NCBI GenBank assembly: GCA_017414145.1
Contig: JAFPQL010000029.1
Span: 1-5,206 of the forward strand
DNA length: 5,206 bases
Source: Oscillospiraceae bacterium
GTDB lineage: Bacteria; Bacillota_A; Clostridia; Oscillospirales; Ruminococcaceae
Direction of reading: 5' to 3'
A program made the position numbers and the translations under genes. The notes beneath the pieces were generated by a model, which saw only the letters and a program-made list of their open reading frames with translations, did not search any database and was not told where the DNA came from. Every line of letters starts with the position of its first letter. Position 1 is the first letter of the stretch. Of the stretch, positions 1 through 5,206 are shown piece after piece.

Positions 1-252
1 AATATACTGCATGGTATCGTAGATCGCCATGCCGGCCGTCACGGAGCCGCCGGGGCTGTTGATATACAGCGAAATGTCCTTCTCCGGATCCTGGCTTTCG
101 AGGAACAGCAGCTGTGCGACGACAAGGCTCGCCGTCACATCGTTGACGTCCTCCGACAGCATGATGATGCGGTCATTGAGCAGGCGGGAGAAAATATCAT
201 ATGCCCGCTCGCCGCGGTTCGTCTGTTCAATTACGGTTGGCACGAGACTCAT
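1..252 (-). CDS. clpP: ATP-dependent Clp protease proteolytic subunit ClpP, N-terminal part (3' end beyond window)
   Basis: ClpP is the serine peptidase that forms the tetradecameric barrel of the cytoplasmic Clp protease and degrades proteins unfolded by ClpX or ClpC. The 84 visible residues begin [20 protein letters not shown], the classic Firmicutes ClpP start without a long propeptide. They continue through [16 protein letters not shown] to the SPGGS segment (about residues 66-70), which helps shape the active site. The catalytic Ser, His and Asp lie further on (near 98, 123 and 172 in a family length of about 195) and are outside the window, so catalytic integrity cannot be judged. The ATG at 252-250 is chosen because it matches the family start and has AAAGGA (268-263) 10 bases upstream. 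The gene follows tig by 113 bases with no clear promoter of its own, so co-transcription with tig is likely. Identification is very secure. Confidence 0.97.
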   Translation of the reverse strand, partial: MSLVPTVIEQTNRGERAYDIFSRLLNDRIIMLSEDVNDVTASLVVAQLLFLESQDPEKDISLYINSPGGSVTAGMAIYDTMQYI

Positions 253-298
253 ATGGGTGTCATCCTTTCATCGGGTTTTCTCTGCAAATAGCAATACT

Positions 299-349
299 CC
301 GGCCTCCGCCCGCACCTGCGGCAGTCAGCACAGGCGCGGCGAAAACCGG
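299..349 (-). other. Long imperfect RNA hairpin between tig and clpP
   Basis: In the minus-strand transcript, 349-331 can pair with 318-299. The segments are CCGG (349-346) with CCGG (302-299), UUUU (345-342) with GAGG (306-303), CGC (341-339) with GCG (309-307), and CGCGCCUG (338-331) with CAGGUGCG (318-311). That gives about 19 pairs with one bulged G (310) and a 12-base loop. Several pairs are G-U and form only in RNA read in the tig-to-clpP direction. No U-run follows, so it does not look like a normal intrinsic terminator. It could stabilise or process the tig-clpP message or cause partial attenuation. The structure is seen in the sequence; the role is inferred. Confidence 0.55.
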
Positions 350-365
350 TATATTTCAGCTTTGA

Positions 366-1736
366 TTATTCCTCGGCGGCTGCGGGTGCTTCCTCAGCGG
401 GTGCTTCCTCGGCAGGAGCCGCCTCCTCAGCCGGTGCAGCAGCCAGATCGTTGTCCACGACTGCGTTCGACTTGATCAGCTCGACAACCTTCTGGACGCG
501 CAGGTCGGTACGGTAATCCTCACGCGGGATGCGTGCGTGAACCAGCTCGACCGGAACCTTCATCTGTGCCGCGAACTCGGCAAGCGCCTCGTCCAGCTCA
601 GCATCGGAAACCTGAATGTCCTCGGTGTCTGCGATCTTCTCCAGTGCAAGGCGAAGCATGACCTCCTTCTTGGCCTGCGGCTCGTACTCATCGCGGAGCT
701 GCTCCATGGTCATGCCGGTGAGCTGGAGGTAGTCGTTCAGAGACAGGTCCTGATACTGCTGACGGAGCTGGCTCTCGAACTCGGAAATATGCTGGTCAAT
801 TCTGCGGTCGAACATCACCTGCGGAATGACTGCATCCGCACCGGCGACGACCGTATCAAAGACTGCGTTCTCAAACTGGGTCTGTGCCTGCTGCTCCGCA
901 TTGGCGGTCAGGCGCTTCTGAATGTCCTCACGGAGCTCTGCAAGCGTGTCGAACTCCGAAACATCCTTTGCAAACTCGTCATCGACCTCAGGCAGCTCCT
1001 GCATGGTGATGGCGAGGATTTCGGTCTTGAAGACTGCGGGCTTGCCGGCATAGCGCTCGTCGCCGTAGTTCTCCGGGAAGGTGACCTCGACATCGAACTT
1101 CTCGCCGATGCTGTGGCCGACGATCTGATCCTCAAAGCCGGGGATGAACTGGCCGCTGCCCAGACGGAGCGGGTATTCCTCACCCTTGCCGCCTTCAAAC
1201 GCTTCCCCGTCGATGAAGCCTTCAAAGTTGATCTTGACCTCGTCGCCCTCCTGCGCCGCACGGTCATCGACATCGACGACACGCGCCTGACGCTGACGGA
1301 GTGCCTCGACCTGCTGGTCGATATCCGCCTCGGTGACCTCACGGACGACCATCGGTGCGTGAACGCCCTTGTATGCGCCGACCGTAACCTCCGGCTTGGT
1401 GATGAGCGTCGCCTTGCAGACAGCGCCCTCATTCTTCGAGCAGGAGACCAGCTCGACGGACGGACGGTCAATCAAAGTCAGGTTCTGGTCAGTAATAATC
1501 GTATCCAGTTCATCGGGAATCAGGCTGTTGACGGCATCCTCGAAGAAAACCTCCTCGCCGTAGAGCTTCTCGACGATTCTGCGGGGCGCCTTGCCCTTGC
1601 GGAAGCCCTTGACCTGAATGTCCTTCTTCTGCCGCTGATAGACGCGCTCGCAGGCAGCTTCCAGATCCTCGGCGGAGATCGCAAAGGTGACCTCTCTCAT
1701 ATTCACATCGGTTTTCACATCGGATACCAGACTCAT
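366..1736 (-). CDS. tig: Trigger factor, ribosome-associated chaperone and peptidyl-prolyl isomerase
   Basis: Trigger factor binds the ribosomal exit tunnel through protein L23 and shields nascent chains; it also has peptidyl-prolyl cis-trans isomerase activity. The 456-residue product shows the full family layout. The N-terminal ribosome-binding domain (about 1-115) carries the signature loop GFRKGKAPR at 44-52. An FKBP-type PPIase domain spans about 160-245 (GDEVKINFEGFIDG at 164-177, then GSGQFIPGFE at 193-202). A helical C-terminal chaperone domain covers about 250-430. The last 25 residues (432-456) are a low-complexity Ala/Pro/Glu tail of PAEEA-like units, which makes the protein longer than the roughly 430 residues usual for the family. 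The ATG at 1736 is supported by GGAGG (1750-1746) nine bases upstream. The gene has its own promoter at 1847-1819 and is followed by clpP. Identification is very secure; the tail is the only unusual part. Confidence 0.98.
   Translation of the reverse strand: MSLVSDVKTDVNMREVTFAISAEDLEAACERVYQRQKKDIQVKGFRKGKAPRRIVEKLYGEEVFFEDAVNSLIPDELDTIITDQNLTLIDRPSVELVSCSKNEGAVCKATLITKPEVTVGAYKGVHAPMVVREVTEADIDQQVEALRQRQARVVDVDDRAAQEGDEVKINFEGFIDGEAFEGGKGEEYPLRLGSGQFIPGFEDQIVGHSIGEKFDVEVTFPENYGDERYAGKPAVFKTEILAITMQELPEVDDEFAKDVSEFDTLAELREDIQKRLTANAEQQAQTQFENAVFDTVVAGADAVIPQVMFDRRIDQHISEFESQLRQQYQDLSLNDYLQLTGMTMEQLRDEYEPQAKKEVMLRLALEKIADTEDIQVSDAELDEALAEFAAQMKVPVELVHARIPREDYRTDLRVQKVVELIKSNAVVDNDLAAAPAEEAAPAEEAPAEEAPAAAEE
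369..443 (-). repeat. Low-complexity PAEEA repeat encoding the trigger factor tail
   Basis: This stretch encodes the last 25 residues of trigger factor as imperfect units of PAEEA and APAEE, ending PAAAEE just before the TAA stop. At the DNA level it is a run of near-identical 12- to 15-base units built on GCACCCGC and GAGGAAGC themes, a composition prone to slippage. The encoded segment is acidic, probably disordered, and lies beyond the folded C-terminal domain. Confidence 0.8.
1702..1723 (-). repeat. 10-bp direct repeat within the first codons of tig
   Basis: The plus-strand sequence TTCACATCGG occurs at 1702-1711 and again at 1714-1723, a 12-base period. In the reading frame it encodes the D-V-K-T-D-V-N stretch, so it is a four-residue near-repeat in the N-terminal strand of trigger factor. 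It is real in the sequence but may carry no function. Confidence 0.6.
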
Positions 1737-1766
1737 AACAGTTGTCCTCCAAATTCATAATTCTCA

Positions 1767-1789
1767 GCATGAAAAATCCGTTTTCATGC
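1767..1789 (-). promoter_or_regulatory. Perfect 9-bp hairpin in the tig leader
   Basis: The transcript reads GCATGAAAA, a five-base loop, then TTTTCATGC: a perfect 9-bp inverted repeat. It lies in the predicted 5' untranslated region, ending 16 bases upstream of the GGAGG ribosome binding site. No T-run follows the stem, so a terminator is unlikely. It may affect message stability, or ribosome loading if it changes with temperature or a bound factor. The structure is visible; any regulatory role is inference. Confidence 0.55.
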
Positions 1790-1792
1790 GGT

Positions 1793-1816
1793 GACACGCA
1801 ACAGTGTCCAGACACT
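1793..1816 (-). promoter_or_regulatory. Possible operator: palindrome plus third half-site at the tig transcription start
   Basis: Immediately downstream of the -10 box the transcript strand reads AGTGTC, TG, GACACT (1816-1803), a perfect 6-bp inverted repeat with a two-base centre. Six bases further on, GTGTC recurs (1797-1793). The middle GACAC can therefore pair with either flanking GTGTC. The first palindrome overlaps the expected transcription start, where a repressor would block initiation. It does not match the CtsR heptad repeat or the CIRCE element, and I do not recognise the cognate regulator. Confidence 0.4.
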
Positions 1817-1818
1817 TT

Positions 1819-1847
1819 ATTATAGCACAACGGGGAATAATTTTCCA
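1819..1847 (-). promoter_or_regulatory. Sigma-A type promoter for tig(-clpP)
   Basis: A consensus -10 box TATAAT (1824-1819) is preceded by TG one base upstream (1827-1826), forming an extended -10. A 17-base spacer separates it from a -35-like TGGAAA (1847-1842), which matches four of six positions of TTGACA. The predicted start of transcription is near 1812, giving a leader of about 75 bases before the tig ATG. The site lies in an AT-rich gap after the upstream operon, which supports a real promoter. Confidence 0.72.
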
Positions 1848-1879
1848 GCGCTTTTTCCGCTTTCTTCGTTTTAGACGAA

Positions 1880-2572
1880 TCACAGTACAAGCTGTGGAAT
1901 AAACTGTACATAATCCCCTGCAATCAGGTGGTAGCAGATGCCGTCCCGCACGCCGTTGATCGCGTGAGACTGCGCCGCACCGTGGACATGGCCGTACCAG
2001 CAGTCCGTCACCGGATGCCGCCACAGCACCTCCAGCATCTCAAAATTGCAGCTTGCGCCGTAAATCGGCGGATAGTGCAGGAAGGCGATCGGTCTGAGCC
2101 CGTCCGCCTCCGTGGAACGGAGCGAGACTTCCAGCCGCTGCGCTTCCCTTGCGTTAACCTTGGCGTTGGCGGGCTCATAGGGGTCCATGTTGACCCAGCC
2201 CCGCGTGCCGCAGATGCCGTATTCGCCGTACGCATAGTGATTGTTGTGCAGAATGCGGAGCGTGCTGAGGCCGTGCGCCGTCAGAAACGCCTGCATTTTC
2301 GACATCGTCACCCACCAGTAGTCGTGGTTGCCCTTCACGATGATTTTCTCCCTGCCGGGCAGGGCGTCCAGCCACTGAAAATCGGGCAGCGCCTCATCGA
2401 GCGTCATGCCCCACGAGATATCTCCCGCCAGCACGACCGTATCTTCCGGCGAAATCCGCGCCCGCCACGCTGTTTCCAGCAGCTTCCAGTGATTCTCCCA
2501 GCCCGCAAAGATGTCCATCGGCTTTTCCACACCGAATGAAAGATGCGTGTCACCGATGACGAACAGACTCAC
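1880..2572 (-). CDS. Calcineurin-like metallophosphoesterase
   Basis: This is a predicted cytoplasmic metal-dependent phosphohydrolase of the calcineurin-like fold; the substrate is unknown. The 230 residues carry the metal-binding motifs in order: GDTH (7-10), GD at 50-51 in AGDISW, GNHD (81-84), His166 in LHYPP, and GHVHG (194-198). No signal peptide or membrane segment is seen. The length and the GDISW and YGHVHG forms fit the bacterial group often catalogued as COG1768 predicted phosphohydrolases; that assignment is from memory. The start is GTG at 2572-2570, overlapping the thrC TGA as GTGA. It puts the first metal motif right at the N-terminus, as the fold requires. Only a weak GGG lies upstream, so translation probably depends on coupling to thrC. 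No clear terminator follows the stop. The fold is certain; the biological role is not. Confidence 0.9.
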   Translation of the reverse strand: MSLFVIGDTHLSFGVEKPMDIFAGWENHWKLLETAWRARISPEDTVVLAGDISWGMTLDEALPDFQWLDALPGREKIIVKGNHDYWWVTMSKMQAFLTAHGLSTLRILHNNHYAYGEYGICGTRGWVNMDPYEPANAKVNAREAQRLEVSLRSTEADGLRPIAFLHYPPIYGASCNFEMLEVLWRHPVTDCWYGHVHGAAQSHAINGVRDGICYHLIAGDYVQFIPQLVL

Positions 2573-4062
2573 TGCACACCCAGCTTTTCACGGACATATG
2601 CCGGCATTTCATCCTGCCGGACGGAGTCGCTGAACCGGACGGTCTTGGTTCTGAGCTCGGCCAGCGCCTTCGGGATCGGCATACCGGATTTTGCTTCCAG
2701 ACGGGCGAGAATCTCATATTCATCCGCATCGGTGTCGCCGCCGATTGCCTCCAGCACTGCGGCGCCGAACTTATACGGGTTCGCCGTCGATGCAATCAGC
2801 ATCGGGAGCCGCTCCGCGGCGTTTGCGAGATAATCCCGCGCCGCACAGATGCCGACCGCGGTATGCGTGTCGGAGAGATAGCCGTTCTCCGCAAAGACCG
2901 TGCCGATCATCGCCTTGGTCGCGGCGTCGTCCCAGAAGCTGCCGGAGAATTCCGCCTGAATGTGGTGGGTCAGCTCCAGCGGAATCTCATATCTGCCCTC
3001 GGTTTTCAGCGCGCCGAACCATTCGCGGATCTGCGCATCGTTTCCGCCGGTCATGTGATAGAGCAGACGCTCCAGATTGCTCGAAATGAGAATGTCCATC
3101 GACGGGGAAACCGTCGCGTGGAACGCACGCTTGCGGTCATAGACACCGGTGCTGATGAAATCGGTCAGCACCTTGTTGATGTTCGACGCACAGATCAGGC
3201 GGTGAACCGGCACACCCATCTGCTTTGCGTACCACGCTGCCAGAATGTTGCCGAAGTTGCCGGTCGGAACGGTCAGGGCAAAGCGGTCGCCCGGCTTCAG
3301 GATGCCCCGTTCGAGCATCGTGACATATGCCGAGACATAGTAGACGATCTGCGGAACCAGCCGTCCCCAGTTGATCGAGTTGGCGGAGGAGAACTGCATT
3401 CCGTTCGCCGCCAGTACCTTCTGCATCTCCGGGTCGGTGAAAATTGCCTTCACGCCGTTCTGGCAGTCGTCAAAGTTGCCCTTGACTGCGCAGACGCAAA
3501 CATTTTTGCCCTCCTGCGTCTGCATCTGACGCTTCTGCATCGAGCTGACGCCGTCCTCCGGATAGAAGACCATGATCTTCGTGCCGGGGACATCCTGAAA
3601 GCCCGCGAGCGCCGCCTTTCCGGTATCGCCGGAGGTTGCCGTCAGAATGACGACCTCCTTGTCGGTGCCGGTCTTTTTGATCGCTCTGGTGAGGAAATGC
3701 GGCAGAATCTGCAGCGCCATATCCTTGAAGGCACAGGTCGGACCGTGCCACAGCTCCAGCAGCATCGAACCGTCCGCAAGCTGCGCAATCTCCTGCACAG
3801 CCGGTGTCTCAAAGCTGCCGGACGCATAGGCAGCCGCCGTACACTCGCGCAGCTCCTCCGGCGTGAAATCCGTCAGATAAAGCTGGAGCAGTCTCGCCGC
3901 ACGCTCCGCATAGGGCAGACCCTTCAGTGAATCAAAATCCGCAGCAGAAAGCTCCGGGATAAACGCCGGCACAAACAGTCCGCCGTCTGCCGCGATGCCC
4001 TGCGCAATCGCCTCTGCGCTGCTGACTGTCAGCGCGCTGTTTCTTGTGCTGTGGTAAATCAT
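2569..4062 (-). CDS. thrC: Threonine synthase
   Basis: Threonine synthase is the PLP enzyme that converts O-phospho-L-homoserine to L-threonine and phosphate, the last step of threonine biosynthesis. At 497 residues it has the length of the longer threonine synthase class (as in E. coli and yeast) rather than the roughly 350-residue Bacillus class. The N-terminus (TRNSALTVSSAEAIAQGIA, then DGGLFVP) is typical of that class. The PLP lysine is Lys113 in HGPTCAFKDMALQ (106-118). TATSGDTGKAAL (141-152) and PTGNFGNILA (266-275) form the phosphate and cofactor loops, and STANPYKF (425-432) lies near the C-terminus. The ATG at 4062 has a near-perfect AAGGAGGA (4078-4071) eight bases upstream, and this site overlaps the stop of the zinc-ribbon gene. 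Its own stop overlaps the GTG of the phosphoesterase, so the genes are tightly coupled. No ACT domain or other homoserine-pathway gene is visible. The call is very secure. Confidence 0.97.
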   Translation of the reverse strand: MIYHSTRNSALTVSSAEAIAQGIAADGGLFVPAFIPELSAADFDSLKGLPYAERAARLLQLYLTDFTPEELRECTAAAYASGSFETPAVQEIAQLADGSMLLELWHGPTCAFKDMALQILPHFLTRAIKKTGTDKEVVILTATSGDTGKAALAGFQDVPGTKIMVFYPEDGVSSMQKRQMQTQEGKNVCVCAVKGNFDDCQNGVKAIFTDPEMQKVLAANGMQFSSANSINWGRLVPQIVYYVSAYVTMLERGILKPGDRFALTVPTGNFGNILAAWYAKQMGVPVHRLICASNINKVLTDFISTGVYDRKRAFHATVSPSMDILISSNLERLLYHMTGGNDAQIREWFGALKTEGRYEIPLELTHHIQAEFSGSFWDDAATKAMIGTVFAENGYLSDTHTAVGICAARDYLANAAERLPMLIASTANPYKFGAAVLEAIGGDTDADEYEILARLEAKSGMPIPKALAELRTKTVRFSDSVRQDEMPAYVREKLGVQ

Positions 4063-4070
4063 ATCTGATA

Positions 4071-4079
4071 TCCTCCTTA
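4071..4079 (-). promoter_or_regulatory. thrC ribosome binding site overlapping the upstream stop codon
   Basis: AAGGAGGA (4078-4071) is an almost perfect anti-16S match eight bases before the thrC ATG. It shares two bases with the TAA (4079-4077) of the zinc-ribbon gene. Ribosomes ending on the small gene therefore sit on the thrC initiation site, which supports translational coupling and a shared transcript. Confidence 0.75.
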
Positions 4080-4274
4080 TCGGTACTCATCCAGTTTTTT
4101 GGGGTATTCCACATAGCTGCGGACCACGCTGCCGCATTTCACGCAGAAAATATGGTACATCCGCTGCCCGTCGCCGATTGCGCTCTCCTTCATCACGGAG
4201 CCCTGCGCGAACTGGATGCCTTTCGTAAATTCGCTGCCGCCGCAAAAGGGGCATTCCTTCACCCGAATGTTCAT
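4077..4274 (-). CDS. Small four-cysteine zinc-ribbon protein
   Basis: This 65-residue protein has two CxxC knuckles, CPFC (Cys8, Cys11) and CVKC (Cys44, Cys47), each followed by Gly. That is the layout of a zinc ribbon binding one Zn ion. The segment between them (about 32 residues) is longer than in a minimal ribbon. The C-terminus, CGSVVRSYVEYPKKLDEY, resembles small Clostridia proteins that databases sometimes label as TFIIIB-like; I recall this family only loosely, and such labels do not show a transcription role. It has no membrane segment. The ATG at 4274 has AAGGAG (4289-4284) nine bases upstream. An overlapping frame starting with GTG at 4284 lacks the cysteine pattern and is not chosen. 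The gene lies 39 bases after the repeat-protein stop and 14 bases before thrC, so it is probably part of the same operon. Function is unknown. Confidence 0.85.
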   Translation of the reverse strand: MNIRVKECPFCGGSEFTKGIQFAQGSVMKESAIGDGQRMYHIFCVKCGSVVRSYVEYPKKLDEYR

Positions 4275-4313
4275 GTTTTTTCACTCCTTCGCCGCGCCCG
4301 TATATTCTGCGCG

Positions 4314-5206
4314 TCAGCGTACTTCCGTCATATATGCGTTGTACTGTCCGGAGCCGAGCCGGATCAGCGTATCATAAAGCGTGCGCACCTCAGCTTTTTC
4401 AGAGCAGCGCAGATAGCTCCATCCCTTGATTTTCTCAACCAGGCTGCGCGATTTCTCGTAATTCTTCACGGGGTCTCTGCCCTTGCCGGCGGCTTCCAGC
4501 TTCTTTTTATAAGACCGGAGCTGCTGGATAAACTGCGGATTCGCCTCGCGCTGCCGGCAGAGCAGCCTTGCGTGTTCCAGCTGCGGGAGAATTTCGTCCG
4601 CGCTGTTCAGCTCCGCCTGATAGAACGACTCTGCCTGCCCATAGGTGTATGCCGTTTTTTGGATCAGCTCGGAAAACGAGCCGTATTCCGACGCAACGGT
4701 CTCATGGAGAAATGCGAAGATCCTGCGGTTCAATTCTATATCATCAAGCTTTGTGACGGAGAGCCAGCGGATAAAATTGTTATCCGCGATACCCTTAATG
4801 ATGATCTCCTCATTGTCGGCGTAATAGACACGGATGCAGTAGTCCCGTGTCCGCGGGCAGTATTTCGGAATGACCGCGTCCTCCGGCGTCAGCAGATTAT
4901 ACTGCATCAGGTCATAATAGGGGCTCTCCGGCTCGCGGATATGCTGACTGACCGCAATTTTCTGCCTGTACGGGAGAATCTCGTCTGCCGAATCCAGCAT
5001 CGCGGAATAACAGTGCATCATCCGGTTCTTGCCGTATTTCACGATGCCCTCTGCCCAGTAGTCACCCAAATAATGCGTCCGTTCCATCTTCATGATATAT
5101 GCAAAGATTTCGCGGTTCGTTTCCAGATCATCCGCTTTTGTCACGGAGCACCAGAAGACATATGCGGTCGTTGTGATGCCGAAAATCACGACCTCGTCAT
5201 CAACGA
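4314..5206 (-). CDS. Unrecognised protein with tandem 129-residue repeat (5' end beyond window)
   Basis: The frame is open from the right edge to the TGA at 4316-4314, giving at least 297 residues. A GTG at 5189 is not a credible start because the frame remains open upstream and the first repeat extends into that part. Two copies of a domain align without gaps at an offset of 129 residues. Counting from the codon at 5189, SVTKADD (15-21) matches SVTKLDD (144-150), NREIFA (25-30) matches NRRIFA (154-159), and SADEILP (67-73) occurs again at 196-202. I count about 28 identities in 73 aligned positions. The remaining C-terminal part (about 220-291) is charged and probably helical, containing YKKKLEAAGKG and YEKSRSLVEKIKGW. 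No membrane segment, cysteine cluster or catalytic motif is evident. It is the first visible gene of the probable operon, 39 bases before the zinc-ribbon gene. I do not recognise the family and assign no function. Confidence 0.85.
   Translation of the reverse strand, partial: VDDEVVIFGITTTAYVFWCSVTKADDLETNREIFAYIMKMERTHYLGDYWAEGIVKYGKNRMMHCYSAMLDSADEILPYRQKIAVSQHIREPESPYYDLMQYNLLTPEDAVIPKYCPRTRDYCIRVYYADNEEIIIKGIADNNFIRWLSVTKLDDIELNRRIFAFLHETVASEYGSFSELIQKTAYTYGQAESFYQAELNSADEILPQLEHARLLCRQREANPQFIQQLRSYKKKLEAAGKGRDPVKNYEKSRSLVEKIKGWSYLRCSEKAEVRTLYDTLIRLGSGQYNAYMTEVR
4765..5206 (-). repeat. Diverged tandem domain duplication within the right-edge gene
   Basis: The first visible copy starts at or beyond the right edge; the second starts at about 4820 on the minus strand. 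Both share an I-x-G-I strand, then SVTKxDD, NRxIFA and SADEILP in identical spacing. The DNA has diverged, with many synonymous and amino-acid changes, so this is an old in-frame duplication and not a recent copy or assembly artefact. More copies may lie upstream of the window. Confidence 0.75.

Noticed and set aside
29..475. Plus-strand open frame across clpP, the gap and the tig 3' end
   Set aside because: It overlaps two certain genes on the opposite strand and ends in Pro/Gln-rich sequence produced by the complement of the trigger factor tail.
537..1760. Long plus-strand open frame of 407 codons opposite tig
   Set aside because: It is antisense to an unmistakable trigger factor gene. The product is Leu/Asp-rich with no domain, as expected when the complement of a GC-rich gene stays open by chance.
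1764..1787. Possible seven-codon leader peptide (MKTDFSC) inside the tig leader hairpin
   Set aside because: It has no ribosome binding site and no run of regulatory codons, and the ATG is simply part of the stem sequence.
1865..1879. Small inverted repeat TTCGT/ACGAA just after the phosphoesterase stop, as a terminator
   Set aside because: The stem is only five AT-rich pairs with a five-base loop and is followed by a purine-rich stretch instead of a T-run.
1928..2539. Plus-strand open frame opposite the phosphoesterase
   Set aside because: The opposite strand carries all five phosphoesterase motifs in order; this frame has none and is Arg/Val-rich shadow sequence.
2863..3930. Plus-strand open frame of 355 codons opposite thrC
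   Set aside because: It lies entirely inside thrC on the other strand, has no recognisable motif, and has Arg/Asp/Leu-biased composition typical of a shadow frame.
4293..4313. CGCGC/GCGCG inverted repeat between the repeat-protein gene and the zinc-ribbon gene
   Set aside because: Five pairs with an 11-base loop in GC-rich DNA are expected by chance, and no T-run follows.
5187..5189. GTG at 5189 as the start of the right-edge gene
   Set aside because: The same frame is open to the window edge, and the upstream residues VDDEV align with the second repeat copy, so the real start is further upstream.

Overview
All six protein-coding genes recognised here lie on the minus strand and are transcribed from right to left. 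The window is GC-rich with AT-rich gaps, and most genes start behind strong AAGGAG or GGAGG ribosome binding sites. The ClpP N-terminus is of the Firmicutes type, and trigger factor stands directly upstream of ClpP. Together these suggest a gut-type Clostridia genome, perhaps Oscillospiraceae/Ruminococcaceae. The phylum is well supported; the family is inference.

Layout in order of transcription. From 5206 to 4314 runs the 3' part of an unrecognised gene encoding a protein with an internal repeat; its 5' end is outside the window. It is followed after 37 bases by a 65-residue four-cysteine zinc-ribbon protein (4274-4077), then by threonine synthase thrC (4062-2569), whose Shine-Dalgarno sequence overlaps the stop codon of the zinc-ribbon gene. 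A calcineurin-like metallophosphoesterase (2572-1880) begins with GTG in a GTGA overlap with the thrC stop. These four genes look like one operon, with its promoter probably outside the window.

A 143-base gap (1879-1737) separates this group from the proteostasis genes. It holds a good sigma-A type promoter with an extended -10, a palindrome at the predicted transcription start, and a perfect 9-bp hairpin in the leader. I see no convincing terminator there, so some readthrough from the upstream operon is possible. The promoter drives tig (trigger factor, 1736-366), and after a 113-base gap containing a long imperfect hairpin comes clpP (252 to beyond position 1). In many bacteria tig-clpP is followed by clpX, which would lie past the left edge.

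Functionally the window joins a housekeeping group (threonine biosynthesis, a phosphohydrolase and two small or unknown proteins) to the folding and degradation pair trigger factor/ClpP. Nothing here looks like a mobile element, CRISPR array, RNA gene or defence system. The least explained items are the repeat protein at the right edge and the structured leader of tig.
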